DNA of 64,000 nt from Acidobacteriota bacterium. GTDB taxonomy: Bacteria; Acidobacteriota; Blastocatellia; RBC074. The notes under the pieces are model-generated. The model made no database searches. It saw only the letters and a program-made list of their open reading frames with translations, and was not told where the DNA came from. Below, piece after piece: positions 43,189-56,489 of this stretch; position 1 is the stretch's first letter; each line of letters begins with the position of its first letter. The stretch lies in contig JACPYM010000088.1 of the NCBI GenBank assembly GCA_016196035.1, forward strand, positions 1-64,000, given 5' to 3'. The position numbers and the translations under genes were made by a program.

Positions 43189-43530
43189 TCACATGAAAAA
43201 GGGGTTGTCTATGGTTTGCGGGACGTGAATTTCCTTGCTCCATTGTTCCGCGCCGATGGAATACCCGTGCAGGGCATAGACGACCGGATAACGCCGGGAC
43301 TTTTGCTTGTCGTAACTCGGCGGCAAAAACACCAGTACATCGCGATCAACCGCGTCACCTTCTAGGTTCCCTTCGAGCGCGGTTCCGTGAATCTTGCTGC
43401 GTTCTACCTTTACAGGCTTTGCGCCTGGTACCACCGGAGGTACTTCGGTTTGTACCTGCGCGGCAATCGGTATCGCGAACGTAACTGTTAGGATCAGCGT
43501 CATTACACAAACGAATCTTATCTTTCTCAT
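43189..43530 (-). pseudogene. 5' remnant of a secreted esterase gene
   Basis: A good start (AAGGA 6 nt before ATG) and signal peptide ([20 protein letters not shown]) are followed by the beginning of an enterochelin-esterase-like alpha/beta hydrolase ([35 protein letters not shown]). The frame ends at codon 113, before the nucleophile Ser. It then runs into the dehydratase remnant. Only the first third of the enzyme remains. Confidence 0.85.
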
Positions 43531-43595
43531 AGTTATCCTTATCACTGAGCGATGCTGTGTTACTTCTGGAGCGCGGTTCGGCCACCAGAAGCGGC

Positions 43596-48361
<4,766 letters not shown>

Positions 48362-48671
48362 ATTTACTCCTGTTAAGATGCGCCGCAGCTTGTTAGGCTG
48401 CGGGGGACTTAGGACTGATGTGGCCTTAGTAATCCGGGGCCACCGGAACATCCATCCAGTTGATCGAGAGAATCGCGCCGATGTAATCGGGCAAAGCCTC
48501 TTAACAGCAAAGCCAGTAGTTCTGTTTGTTTGTTAGTCAAAATGGTAGGAAAACGGCATCGTTGTACTTCCGCCAGAAATACCTGACAAGTCTTTGAACG
48601 TTACACAACGTTCGGTAACGTCCCCCAGCACTGTTTCCACTACGGCAAAAACCGCCAGGCTAAAAGCACTT
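48362..48671. promoter_or_regulatory. Divergent control region of TonB receptor and regulator
   Basis: It contains a hairpin GCCGCAGC...GGCTGCGG (about 48381-48404) in the TonB leader and the conserved regulatory-looking motif at 48597-48619 upstream of the regulator. Confidence 0.65.
48597..48619 (+). promoter_or_regulatory. Conserved AACGTT-N4-AACGTT-N3-TAAC motif upstream of regulator 1
   Basis: AACGTTACACAACGTTCGGTAAC, given in parts as AACGTTACAC and AACGTTCGGTAAC. The same arrangement with identical spacing occurs at 56416-56438 before the paralogous gene. In both it is preceded by CTGRCAAGT and lies 74-75 nt before the ATG. A regulator-binding site or promoter element is inferred. Confidence 0.7.
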
Positions 48672-50072
48672 ATGAGCGAAACGTCTCTCCAAACCAGCCA
48701 GTCTCTGACGAGCGAGCAAAAGGGTGCGGCGCTCGAAGCCGTGCTGCACAGCCAAACCTTTGCCCGTGCTGACCAGTTGAAAAGTTTCCTGAAATACGTT
48801 TGTGAAATGGAGTTGGCCGGGCGCGGTCACGAATTGACCGAGTATCTAGTCGGCATTGAAGCGCTGGGGCGACCAGCCAGTTATTCGCCGGGCGATGACT
48901 CGGCGGTGCGCACCCGGGCTTTTGCGCTCAGGAAAAAGCTACAGGAGTTTTACGAGCAGGAACAGCCCAACGCCGCCCTGCGCATCGAGTTGCTGAAAGG
49001 CTCCTACCGTCCGCACTTTGTTGAGAGCCAACCGCATCAAAAAGCGAATGGCAACGGAATGTCGGCTGAGCAACTCGCGTCGCAGCTTGTCCATTCACCT
49101 AGGGCGCACGAAGAATTAGTTCCAGCCGAAGCAACGGGCTGGCGTGAGTGGAAAGGAGGTTGGCTGCTCCCTTTCAGCGCCGGAGTCATGTTAACGACGC
49201 TGCTCGCCGCTGGGCTTTACTGGTGGCTGAGAGCCAAACCACTCTCTAACGCAGTTTCGCACAACCCGGCGCCGATTCTGGCTGAAGCCTGGGGGCCGCT
49301 GCTGGCGCCGAATGCCGATGTGTTGCTATGTGTCGCTAATCCACCCAGTTTTTCGGTACACCCAGGCTCTTACTCCCCCGCGACAACCAATATTCCATTC
49401 AACTATCCGGCGGCGCTGCCAATGCCTCAGCAGCTTCAAGAGCTATACAGCAAGCGCTATCCCGCCGCTCCAGCCAACCTGTCTTTAACCATCTCCAGTA
49501 ACGCCACTTACTGGGGAGATGTGTTAGGCGCGCTGACGGCGTTCAAAATTCTGAACGCCGCAGGTGTTTCGCCGCAGATATTTCCTGAAATAGTCGTCAC
49601 GATGCCGATGCTGCGACACCGCAACGTAATTTTCTTTGGCGCGCCGGATTACAGTTCAGCGGTGGCCCGCTTGCAGGAAAATTGCCCGCTGCGTGTCAAT
49701 TACCTGGACGCCATCGCCGGCCCCGCCACGCCCGCAACGCCAGCGGCGCGTTATGCGATTAAACTGGGGCAACAGCAACGGCTGACGCAGGTCTTCGGCT
49801 TGATCACGGTGCTGCCCGGTGAAAGCTCGGCTAACATGCAAGATCGCACGCTGATCTTTTCGGGAGTGAATTCGGCTGGCACGCTCGCGGCAGCGGAGTT
49901 TTTCAGTTCGCCAGACCACTTACTCGCATTGAAGCAGGAGTTGAAAAAAGCCGGGCACGATACTTTCCCGCCAGCCTATCAGGTAGTGGTCAGAGCCGAA
50001 ACGGATGACAGCATCCTGCTCAAATTCCATTATGAGACCTACCGCATCATCCAAACATCGGCAAGTCAGTGA
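48672..50072 (+). CDS. Membrane one-component regulator, Acidobacteriota-type DNA-binding head (paralogue 1)
   Basis: 466 residues. The start is MSETSLQTS, in the context CACTTATG shared with the paralogue. Residues about 15-120 form a domain common in Acidobacteriota (LKSFLKYVCEMELAGRGHEL, YLVGIEALGRPASYSPGDDS, VRTRAFALRKKLQEFYEQEQ, LLKGSYRPHF), which I take as DNA-binding. One transmembrane helix lies at about 160-182. The outer part begins EAWGPLLAPNADVLLCVANP and is unrecognised; its strand-helix pattern and LIFSGVNSAGTLAAAEFF suggest a ligand-sensing fold. It is divergent from TonB receptor 1. Confidence 0.88.
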   Translation: MSETSLQTSQSLTSEQKGAALEAVLHSQTFARADQLKSFLKYVCEMELAGRGHELTEYLVGIEALGRPASYSPGDDSAVRTRAFALRKKLQEFYEQEQPNAALRIELLKGSYRPHFVESQPHQKANGNGMSAEQLASQLVHSPRAHEELVPAEATGWREWKGGWLLPFSAGVMLTTLLAAGLYWWLRAKPLSNAVSHNPAPILAEAWGPLLAPNADVLLCVANPPSFSVHPGSYSPATTNIPFNYPAALPMPQQLQELYSKRYPAAPANLSLTISSNATYWGDVLGALTAFKILNAAGVSPQIFPEIVVTMPMLRHRNVIFFGAPDYSSAVARLQENCPLRVNYLDAIAGPATPATPAARYAIKLGQQQRLTQVFGLITVLPGESSANMQDRTLIFSGVNSAGTLAAAEFFSSPDHLLALKQELKKAGHDTFPPAYQVVVRAETDDSILLKFHYETYRIIQTSASQ

Positions 50073-50294
50073 AGACATTCATTCAGGGGCGACTCAGCTA
50101 AATTTTGATTGCGGCGGTCGAGACATTGCCGCTGCAAAATACCGAATTCGATCCCTGCCAGATTGAATTAGCTCTCGTGCTTTGGCGTGTAGTGAAAGTC
50201 GAGCGCCAGTTCAAAGAGCATCCATCGCTGGTTGAAAACCAGTGGCGTCAGAATCGCGTTCCGCCGCCACTCACTCTTTCGAACTCAGGACATT

Positions 50295-51581
50295 CTACTT
50301 CAACGTATTGAACGTGCGCCGCTCCATCTCGTCCGTAAGCGTAGGATTGAACTTGTATTTGCGCAAGAAATCTTCGGTCACGTTTGCGCCCAAGCCCGGC
50401 GCCGTCGTCGGATAAACGCCTTGAATGTCGCGCTTCACGCCGCCCGGCACGAGCTCCTGAATGACCGGTTCATCTTTCTCGAAAAATTCCAAAATCAAAA
50501 AGTTGGGAATCGAAAAACAGACGTGCATCGAGGCCAGCGTGCAGAGCGGCCCATTCGGATTGTGCGGCGCGACCGGAATGTAATAGGTGTTGGCCATCGC
50601 GGCGATTTTCTTGGTTTCGGTGATGCCGCCTGTGCGCGCGAGGTCGGGTTGGATGATGCGCACGGCCTGGCGTTCGAGCAATTCGCGGAAGCCCTGGCGG
50701 CCAAAGATGCGTTCGCCTGTCGCGAGCGGCGTTTGCGTATTGCGTTGCACCTCGGCCATCGCCGCGACGTTTTCGGGTGGCACGGCCTCTTCGTAAAAGA
50801 ACAAGCGCTGCGGTTCGAGCACGCGGATGATTTCGAGTGTGGATTTGGTGTTCCAGCGCCCGTGCACGTCAATGGCGATGTCGTAATCGGGGCCGCCCGC
50901 TTCGCGGATGGCTTTGACGATGGCGGCAGCGAGGCGCAAATCCGGTTGCATGACTTCGCGGTTCATCGGCGTATTGAAAAACGGATCAAGCTTGCAGCCG
51001 GTATAACCGCGCCCGACCAGCTCTTTCGTCTTCGCGGCGTAGGCTTCCGGCGTATGCGCCAAATCTTCCGTCCAGCCGTTGGCGTATGTGCGCAGCTTCT
51101 CTTGCGCGAGTCCGCCCAGCAGTTTGTAAACCGGCACGCCCAGTTTTTTGCCGACGATGTCATAGAGCGCCATGTCAATGCCGCTGAGCGCGGCCAGCAC
51201 GATGCCGCCCATGCCGTTGTAATACATAAAGCGATACATGCGCTGCCATATCGCTTCGATATTCCAGGCGCTTTGACCGATCACGACACCGCTCAGCGTG
51301 CTGACCGCCGTCGCAATCGGACGCACACCGGGATAGTTCGTGCCTTCGCCCCAGCCGACATAGCCGTCTTCGGTTTCGACGCGCACGAAAACCCAGGGCG
51401 CGCTGCCCCGCACACCGGTCAGCAGGATCGGCTCGACCTTGGCGATCTTGAGCGAATTGTCAGCCTGTTGTGCCCAGGTGTTGGTGTGGCCCGCCGCCAG
51501 CAGGCTGCCGGTCAAGCCCAAGGCGGATTGTTTAAGAAAAGAGCGGCGAGTGGAACTGTTACGTAATTTGGTGCAAACCAT
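50295..51581 (-). CDS. Enolase-superfamily dehydratase (galactonate dehydratase-like), Tat-exported
   Basis: About 428 residues from MVCTKLRNSS (AAGGGG 6 nt upstream). Tat signal STRRSFLKQSALGLTGSLLA. The MR/MLE barrel is complete: LSGIDMALYDIVGKKLGVPV, YDIAIDVHGRWN, LFFYEEAVPPENV, TPLATGERIFGR, IIQPDLARTGGITETKKIA, PHNPNGPLCTLAS. It most resembles D-galactonate or L-rhamnonate type dehydratases. It is the intact relative of the remnant at 42674-43171. It follows TonB receptor 2 on the same strand, 105 nt on. Confidence 0.94.
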   Translation of the reverse strand: MVCTKLRNSSTRRSFLKQSALGLTGSLLAAGHTNTWAQQADNSLKIAKVEPILLTGVRGSAPWVFVRVETEDGYVGWGEGTNYPGVRPIATAVSTLSGVVIGQSAWNIEAIWQRMYRFMYYNGMGGIVLAALSGIDMALYDIVGKKLGVPVYKLLGGLAQEKLRTYANGWTEDLAHTPEAYAAKTKELVGRGYTGCKLDPFFNTPMNREVMQPDLRLAAAIVKAIREAGGPDYDIAIDVHGRWNTKSTLEIIRVLEPQRLFFYEEAVPPENVAAMAEVQRNTQTPLATGERIFGRQGFRELLERQAVRIIQPDLARTGGITETKKIAAMANTYYIPVAPHNPNGPLCTLASMHVCFSIPNFLILEFFEKDEPVIQELVPGGVKRDIQGVYPTTAPGLGANVTEDFLRKYKFNPTLTDEMERRTFNTLK

Positions 51582-51612
51582 AAGTCCCCTTTGTGCAAGG
51601 CGTAAATAAAAA

Positions 51613-51652
51613 GCAGCAAGCAAACTTGTTAGTCAAATTTGCCTGCTGCTGC
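51613..51652. terminator. Imperfect hairpin downstream of TonB receptor 2
   Basis: GCAGCAAGCAAACTTG pairs with CAAATTTGCCTGCTGCTGC with small mismatches. It stands between the receptor stop and the dehydratase start and may attenuate read-through. Confidence 0.6.
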
Positions 51653-51686
51653 GTGTTTACTTGAGCTGCCTGCTCATCAGCTTTGC

Positions 51687-54600
51687 TTAGAACTCGATCT
51701 TCAACGCGCCCTGCAAACTACGATTGTCAGACAACGTCGAGCGAATCTGCCCCGCCGTCGGCCCGCCGATGTTCGCGTTCGGGAAGCCGAAATACGGCGT
51801 GTTGAACAGATTGAAGGCCTCGAAACGGAACTTGAAGACAACCTTCTCGGTCAAGTTGAAGTTCTTCGAGAGCGAACCGTCCACATTGAAATTGCCCGGC
51901 GCATAGAGCGTGCCGCGCGATGAGTTGCCAAACGTATTCGGCGCGGGCGCGGCGAAGGCGTCAATATCGAACCATTTGTCAGTCGTCGGATTGTCGAGTT
52001 TGCCGCTGCCGATGCGGTTGGGCCAACTCGGCGCACCATTGTTCACGCCGTTTTGTAGAAACACCGTGAACGGGCGGCCCGTCGTCGCCGTCACGATGCC
52101 CGTCGTTTGCCAGCCGCCCAACACATACGCCAGCGGGCCGCTCGTCAGCCATTTCTTGCCTTTGCCAAAGGGCGCTTCGTAAACGCTACTAAACACCAGG
52201 CGATGCTTCACGTCGTACCCTGACGGGCCGCGCCCGGCTTTGATGTTGGTGTAGGTTTGCGGATTGCCGACCGAACCGCCGCCGCTCGCCGGCGACGAAC
52301 CGTAATCCAGCGATTTGCCGAAAGTGTAGCTCAGCAGGAAATTCGAGCCGCCGCTGAAGCGTTTGTTCGCCTTGACCAGCAGCCCGTTGTAACTCGACGA
52401 ATTGCGGTATTGCGCAATGTTGATCGCCGAGATGTTCGCCAGCGGTTGAATCAAACGCCGCGAAGCGTTTGAGCCGGCGCCGGGCTGCACTTCGTTGACG
52501 TTGTAAAACACCGGGATGTGGATGCCGCGGCTGCCCGCGTAACCGGCTTCGAGCACGACGCTCTTGCTCAGCGCGCGTTCGATATTCAAGCCATACGACT
52601 GCGCGTAAGGCGTCAGGTTCGAGAACTCATGCCCGATGATCGTCGGCACTGGCACGACGGCATTCAGCGCCGCCGTCGTCGTCGGCTTGAATTGCACCGG
52701 CGTCGGGAACGGGCGATTGATCGTCGTCACGGTGGCGAAATTTGCCGGCGTCGTGTCGTTGGCATAGCTTTGCGACACTGACAATGGAATGTTCTGACCC
52801 AACAGATTGCCCGCCGCATACGGTTCGGGGAAATAGCTGATGCCATAGCCGCCACGCACGACGGTCTTGGCGTTGCCGAACACGTCGTAAGCGAAGCCCA
52901 GGCGTGGGCCGAAGTTTTTGTAATGCGTCTCTTTGCCCGCCGAACGCGAATAGCCCTCTTCGCCCGCGTAAATCAGCCGCAGCTTGTTGGGGTCGAAGTT
53001 GACGATCAGGTCGCGGTTCTCGACGTCCGGCGTATAGACCTCATAACGCAAACCCGCGTTGACGGTCAGGCGGCTGGTGACTTTGATGTCGTCCTGAATG
53101 AAGCCCGCGAATTCCTTATTCGTCAGGTAGTAGTTCTCGTTCAGGAAGCCACGCGAACCGTTGATGGTATAGCCGAGCAAGAGCGTCGCCAGCCCCGTGC
53201 CCGTGCCGCCCACCGCCGCGCCCGCTGAAAACGGCAGCCGTGTGTATTCGTTGCCCAGCGTGAACGCGCCGCGCGTGTTCGATTGCGTAAACGGTGACGG
53301 TTTACGGTCAACGAAGTGGAAGCCGAATTTCAGCGTCTGTTTGTTGAGCGTGTAAAACAGGTTGCTGGTGAATTGATAGTGCGTCTGTTTGGGATTGACC
53401 GGCAGGAAGTTCGGCCCGCCGCTCAAACCGGTCAGGTCGGTGATGGTGATGTTGGGTAGCCCCGACGTGAATTGCGAAATGTTGATGCCCTGAATGCCCA
53501 GCGAAGTCGAGGCATTGTGGCCGTAATCGGATTGCACCGTGCGCGGGTTGGTGCGCGCAAACCCGACGCGCAATTCCAGCAAGAGCGCGGGAGAGAAGGT
53601 GTGCGTGTGATTCAGCGCCAGCCCCTGCGTGCGCAAGGTCGTGTTCTGAATGCCCGCGACAAAGGGGCCGAGGTCGAACTTGCTCTTGGCAAAATCCGGC
53701 GTCGGCAGACAGCAAGCGGCCTGTCCCTGCGGCGCGTCCAGGCGAAAGTCGCCAAAGCTGTAGCGCGCGAAAAACTTGTCGCGGTCGCTGAACTCGTGAT
53801 CGAAGCGGAAAGTGTAGGAGTTGTCGCCCACGTCGCGGCCAACCACCGAGGTATAGTTGTTGGTCAAACTGCTGTTTTGCGGCAGCGGATAAATGCTCGC
53901 CACGTTGAAGCCCACCGGATTGATGCGCGCCGTGGGAATGAGGTTGTTGGCAAAGGCCGAACGCAGGATTTGCGGATTGGCCGCGCTCACCGCCGCCGCC
54001 GCATTGAAGTTCGGATTGTTTCGCGTCGTCAGCGGATCGAACATCATGCCGGCGCGCGCCTGCACCGTCAGATTATTCGTGTCGCTCACCATCAACGGCG
54101 TGGTGAACGCGCCGCCGCACGAACCCGCCGCGCCGGCTGTATTGGTGCACAGATTCGCGCCCAGGTATTCGCTGAAATCGCCCGTGCGCGCCTTGGCCGT
54201 CGGCACGCTGTTGACGAAGGTCGTGCCGCGAATCTCGCGCAGGCCCGCGTAATCGAAAAAGAAAAAGCTCTTGTTCTTGCCGTTGTAAACCTTGGGCACC
54301 CAAACCGGCCCGCTCACATACCCGCCGAATTGATTACGGCGAAAGGGCGGCTTTTTGGTGGGACGCGGGTTGACGAACTGATGCTGAAAGGCGTCGAGCT
54401 TGTCGTTGCGCAGAAATTCAAACACGCCGCCGTGCCAATTGTTCGAGCCGGATTTGGTCGAAACCGAGACCACGCCAGCGCCGCGTCCGTATTCCGCCGA
54501 AAAGGTACCCGTCAACGCCTTGAACTCACGCACTGATTCCACCGTCGGTTGCACAATGACGGTGTTAAAGGTGTATTCGTTGTTGTCAATGCCGTCAATC

Positions 54601-55214
54601 AGCCAGCCGTTCGAGTTGGCGTGATGGCCCAGCGAATTGAAATTCGACGAGGCACGCGGATTGAACGTCGAAGCGCCCGACAGATTCTCGCCCTGTTGTC
54701 CTGGCGTGACGCCCGGTACCAAATAAACCAGTTGCGCGAAGTTGCGCCCGTTGAGTGGCAACTCCTTGACCGAACGCTCTTCGATCACCTGGCCGAGTTC
54801 CGACGATTCGGTGTTGACCAGGGTCGTCGCGGCGGTGACTTCGGCGATTTCGGCGAGTTGGCCGACTTCGAGGTTGAAATCAATGCGTGCCTTTTGGTCA
54901 ATCTGGACGACGACGTTGTTGGTGACGCCTTTTTTGAAGCCTTGCGCTTCGACCGCCACGCTATAGGTGCCGGGTATCAGAAACGGCGCTTGGTAATTCC
55001 CTTCTTCATCGGTCGTGTAATTGGTCGCCATGCTCTTGCCGACTTCGGTCACGATGACTTTGGCGCCTTTGACCGCCGCGCCGGAATTGTCTTTCACCGT
55101 GCCCAGAATACTGCCCGTGGTGACCTGCGCTTGCGCGCTCAGCGCTAGAGCGCATAAAAAGCCGAAGCCGCTAACCAAGGCAAACAATCGCTTGCCGACT
55201 TGCTGGAAATACAT
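51687..55214 (-). CDS. Oar-type TonB-dependent receptor 2
   Basis: 1,175 residues. Signal peptide ending ALSAQAQ, carboxypeptidase-regulatory-like domain (GSILGTVKDNSGAAVKGAKV, YQAPFLIPGTYSVAVEAQGF), plug (VKELPLNGRNFAQLVYLVPG) and a long barrel ending LQGALKIEF with the terminal Phe. Its organisation matches receptor 1, but the barrel sequence is clearly different, so ligands probably differ. The intact enolase-superfamily dehydratase lies directly downstream. CTCTCC just upstream of the start reads as GGAGAG on the coding strand, the ribosome-binding site. Confidence 0.95.
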   Translation of the reverse strand: MYFQQVGKRLFALVSGFGFLCALALSAQAQVTTGSILGTVKDNSGAAVKGAKVIVTEVGKSMATNYTTDEEGNYQAPFLIPGTYSVAVEAQGFKKGVTNNVVVQIDQKARIDFNLEVGQLAEIAEVTAATTLVNTESSELGQVIEERSVKELPLNGRNFAQLVYLVPGVTPGQQGENLSGASTFNPRASSNFNSLGHHANSNGWLIDGIDNNEYTFNTVIVQPTVESVREFKALTGTFSAEYGRGAGVVSVSTKSGSNNWHGGVFEFLRNDKLDAFQHQFVNPRPTKKPPFRRNQFGGYVSGPVWVPKVYNGKNKSFFFFDYAGLREIRGTTFVNSVPTAKARTGDFSEYLGANLCTNTAGAAGSCGGAFTTPLMVSDTNNLTVQARAGMMFDPLTTRNNPNFNAAAAVSAANPQILRSAFANNLIPTARINPVGFNVASIYPLPQNSSLTNNYTSVVGRDVGDNSYTFRFDHEFSDRDKFFARYSFGDFRLDAPQGQAACCLPTPDFAKSKFDLGPFVAGIQNTTLRTQGLALNHTHTFSPALLLELRVGFARTNPRTVQSDYGHNASTSLGIQGINISQFTSGLPNITITDLTGLSGGPNFLPVNPKQTHYQFTSNLFYTLNKQTLKFGFHFVDRKPSPFTQSNTRGAFTLGNEYTRLPFSAGAAVGGTGTGLATLLLGYTINGSRGFLNENYYLTNKEFAGFIQDDIKVTSRLTVNAGLRYEVYTPDVENRDLIVNFDPNKLRLIYAGEEGYSRSAGKETHYKNFGPRLGFAYDVFGNAKTVVRGGYGISYFPEPYAAGNLLGQNIPLSVSQSYANDTTPANFATVTTINRPFPTPVQFKPTTTAALNAVVPVPTIIGHEFSNLTPYAQSYGLNIERALSKSVVLEAGYAGSRGIHIPVFYNVNEVQPGAGSNASRRLIQPLANISAINIAQYRNSSSYNGLLVKANKRFSGGSNFLLSYTFGKSLDYGSSPASGGGSVGNPQTYTNIKAGRGPSGYDVKHRLVFSSVYEAPFGKGKKWLTSGPLAYVLGGWQTTGIVTATTGRPFTVFLQNGVNNGAPSWPNRIGSGKLDNPTTDKWFDIDAFAAPAPNTFGNSSRGTLYAPGNFNVDGSLSKNFNLTEKVVFKFRFEAFNLFNTPYFGFPNANIGGPTAGQIRSTLSDNRSLQGALKIEF

Positions 55215-55320
55215 TGCATCTCTCCTGTGTTAAATGAGAATCAAGCAGTACCGCAACAACGGCATGAGCGCTCTTTGCCTCATGTCTTGTTTGAGTTTTG
55301 CTTGCTGCTGGCACGTTTTC

Positions 55321-55833
55321 TTACTCTGTTGCGTGCCCTTTTGCTCGTTCGTCGTGACAAGCCGCGTCAATGACCACGGTGCTCGCCAAAATCAGTACAT
55401 CGTCTTCGCCCGGCGCAATCTCGACGCCGTAACTATCTGTCCATGAAAACCAGCGTTTTGTGACGGTGGCGACAACTCGTTCACTGCGTTTGAATTCATA
55501 TTCGTGCTCGAACAGGCTGCCCTCGGCCCGCAAATCATCCTCTGCATTTGGCCCCGGCACATCCACCGTGTAGCCGCAAATAAAGAAGTTGAAGAAGTCT
55601 TTTTTGACCACGGCATAGAGTTCGCCGTCGCGCTGAATCTCGTAACTCGGCGTCAACGCCAGCAGCTTCTGCTTGATGCTGGCCAATTCTTTGCCAGTGC
55701 AATCCTGCAAAGAGAACCGGTCGCCGAGGCTAACCGCCTTGCCATCCACATAAAAGGCGTTGTTGCCCTTTTCATCTTTGATATAGAAGTCAGCGCCAAA
55801 CGAGAACAGCTTTTGTTTCATTAGGTAGCGCAT
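55321..55833 (-). CDS. LURP-one-related (tubby-like fold) protein
   Basis: 170 residues. MRYLMKQKLFSFGADFYIKD is the standard start of the family, and I keep this ATG although one four codons later is possible. The repeating beta pattern (NAFYVDGKAVSLGDRFSLQD, YEIQRDGELYAVVKKDFF, WFSWTDSYGVEIAPGEDDVL) predicts the 12-stranded tubby-like barrel around a helix. Plant members are defence-related and others may bind phospholipid; the bacterial role is unknown. It is inserted between TonB receptor 2 and regulator 2, breaking the direct divergent layout seen in cassette 1. Confidence 0.9.
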   Translation of the reverse strand: MRYLMKQKLFSFGADFYIKDEKGNNAFYVDGKAVSLGDRFSLQDCTGKELASIKQKLLALTPSYEIQRDGELYAVVKKDFFNFFICGYTVDVPGPNAEDDLRAEGSLFEHEYEFKRSERVVATVTKRWFSWTDSYGVEIAPGEDDVLILASTVVIDAACHDERAKGHATE

Positions 55834-55882
55834 ACAAATGCTCTGTTTGACTCGATCATCTCTCAGTTGCGTGTATGGTTCG

Positions 55883-55943
55883 TAGTCCCGGCGTCAGCCG
55901 GAAGGCTTGGGCAAGCGAATCATTCCGCCTACAGGCAGGACTA
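55883..55943. repeat. Double-hairpin inverted repeat (TAGTCC type)
   Basis: TAGTCCCGGCGTCAGCCGGA (55883-55902) faces TCCGCCTACAGGCAGGACTA (55924-55943). The outer ends are complementary. Each half also folds into its own hairpin (CCGGCGTCAGCCGG and CCGCCTACAGGCAGG region). Confidence 0.75.
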
Positions 55944-56177
55944 TAAACTTCCAGACACCCAACTGAAAACCGATTTAGGTGGCCCGATGGCCGTGGCGGC
56001 CTCCTCACGAAAGCGATGGGAGCAAAACAGCGCAACCGATTCTCAGCGTAGTTGACCTTAGCTTGATCTTCCGAAGCCCAGAGAAAGAATTGCCAAAAAC
56101 CGGGGCCGTAGCGCAACCACCACGGGCACAGCCCGAAGGTCGTCGCGTTACGGCTCCGATATCAAAGCATACCCTTT

Positions 56178-56199
56178 CCCGGTCTCGAATAAGACCGGG
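56178..56199. repeat. Short hairpin
   Basis: CCCGGTCT and AGACCGGG around a six-base CGAATA loop. It has no T tract. Position upstream of regulator 2 suggests a repeat or leader structure. Confidence 0.6.
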
Positions 56200-56415
56200 C
56201 TAAACTCAACTAGCAAAGATTGGCTGAGCCGCTAGACAATAGCTTCCGCCCAACGAGTCCTTTTGCACGGTCGGTTTGTAATGCCAGCAAAGCCTTTGCA
56301 GATGGCAAGGCCATTGGTTTTGAATTAGTTTGAACCCAGCAAAGCACTGAATAGTTCGGTGACAAGAATTTGCGAAACTCTTGTACTGCCCAAAGAAAGT
56401 TCTGGCAAGTATTGG

Positions 56416-56438
56416 AACGTTACAAAACGTTTGCTAAC
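56416..56438 (+). promoter_or_regulatory. Conserved AACGTT-N4-AACGTT-N3-TAAC motif upstream of regulator 2
   Basis: AACGTTACAA, AACGTTTGCTAAC: same hexamers and spacing as 48597-48619, preceded by CTGGCAAGT and 74 nt before the ATG. The sequences around it differ between the two loci, which argues for selection on the motif rather than a recent copy. Confidence 0.7.
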
Positions 56439-56489
56439 ATCTGGCCGCAGGTTTGGCTAACACTAAACACCGCTGATTCCCAAACACTT

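Larger units (their letters stand above)
55834..56489. other. Long intergenic region upstream of regulator 2
   Basis: It holds a palindromic element (55883-55943), a short piece like the end of a family A repeat (CAACTGAAAACCGATTTAG, 55960-55978), a hairpin (56178-56199) and the conserved AACGTT motif (56416-56438). Short open frames here have no ribosome-binding site or recognisable product. Confidence 0.65.

Noticed and set aside
55856-56116. 86-codon minus-strand frame upstream of regulator 2
   Set aside because: It runs across the palindromic element at 55883-55943 and has no ribosome-binding site or coherent protein character.
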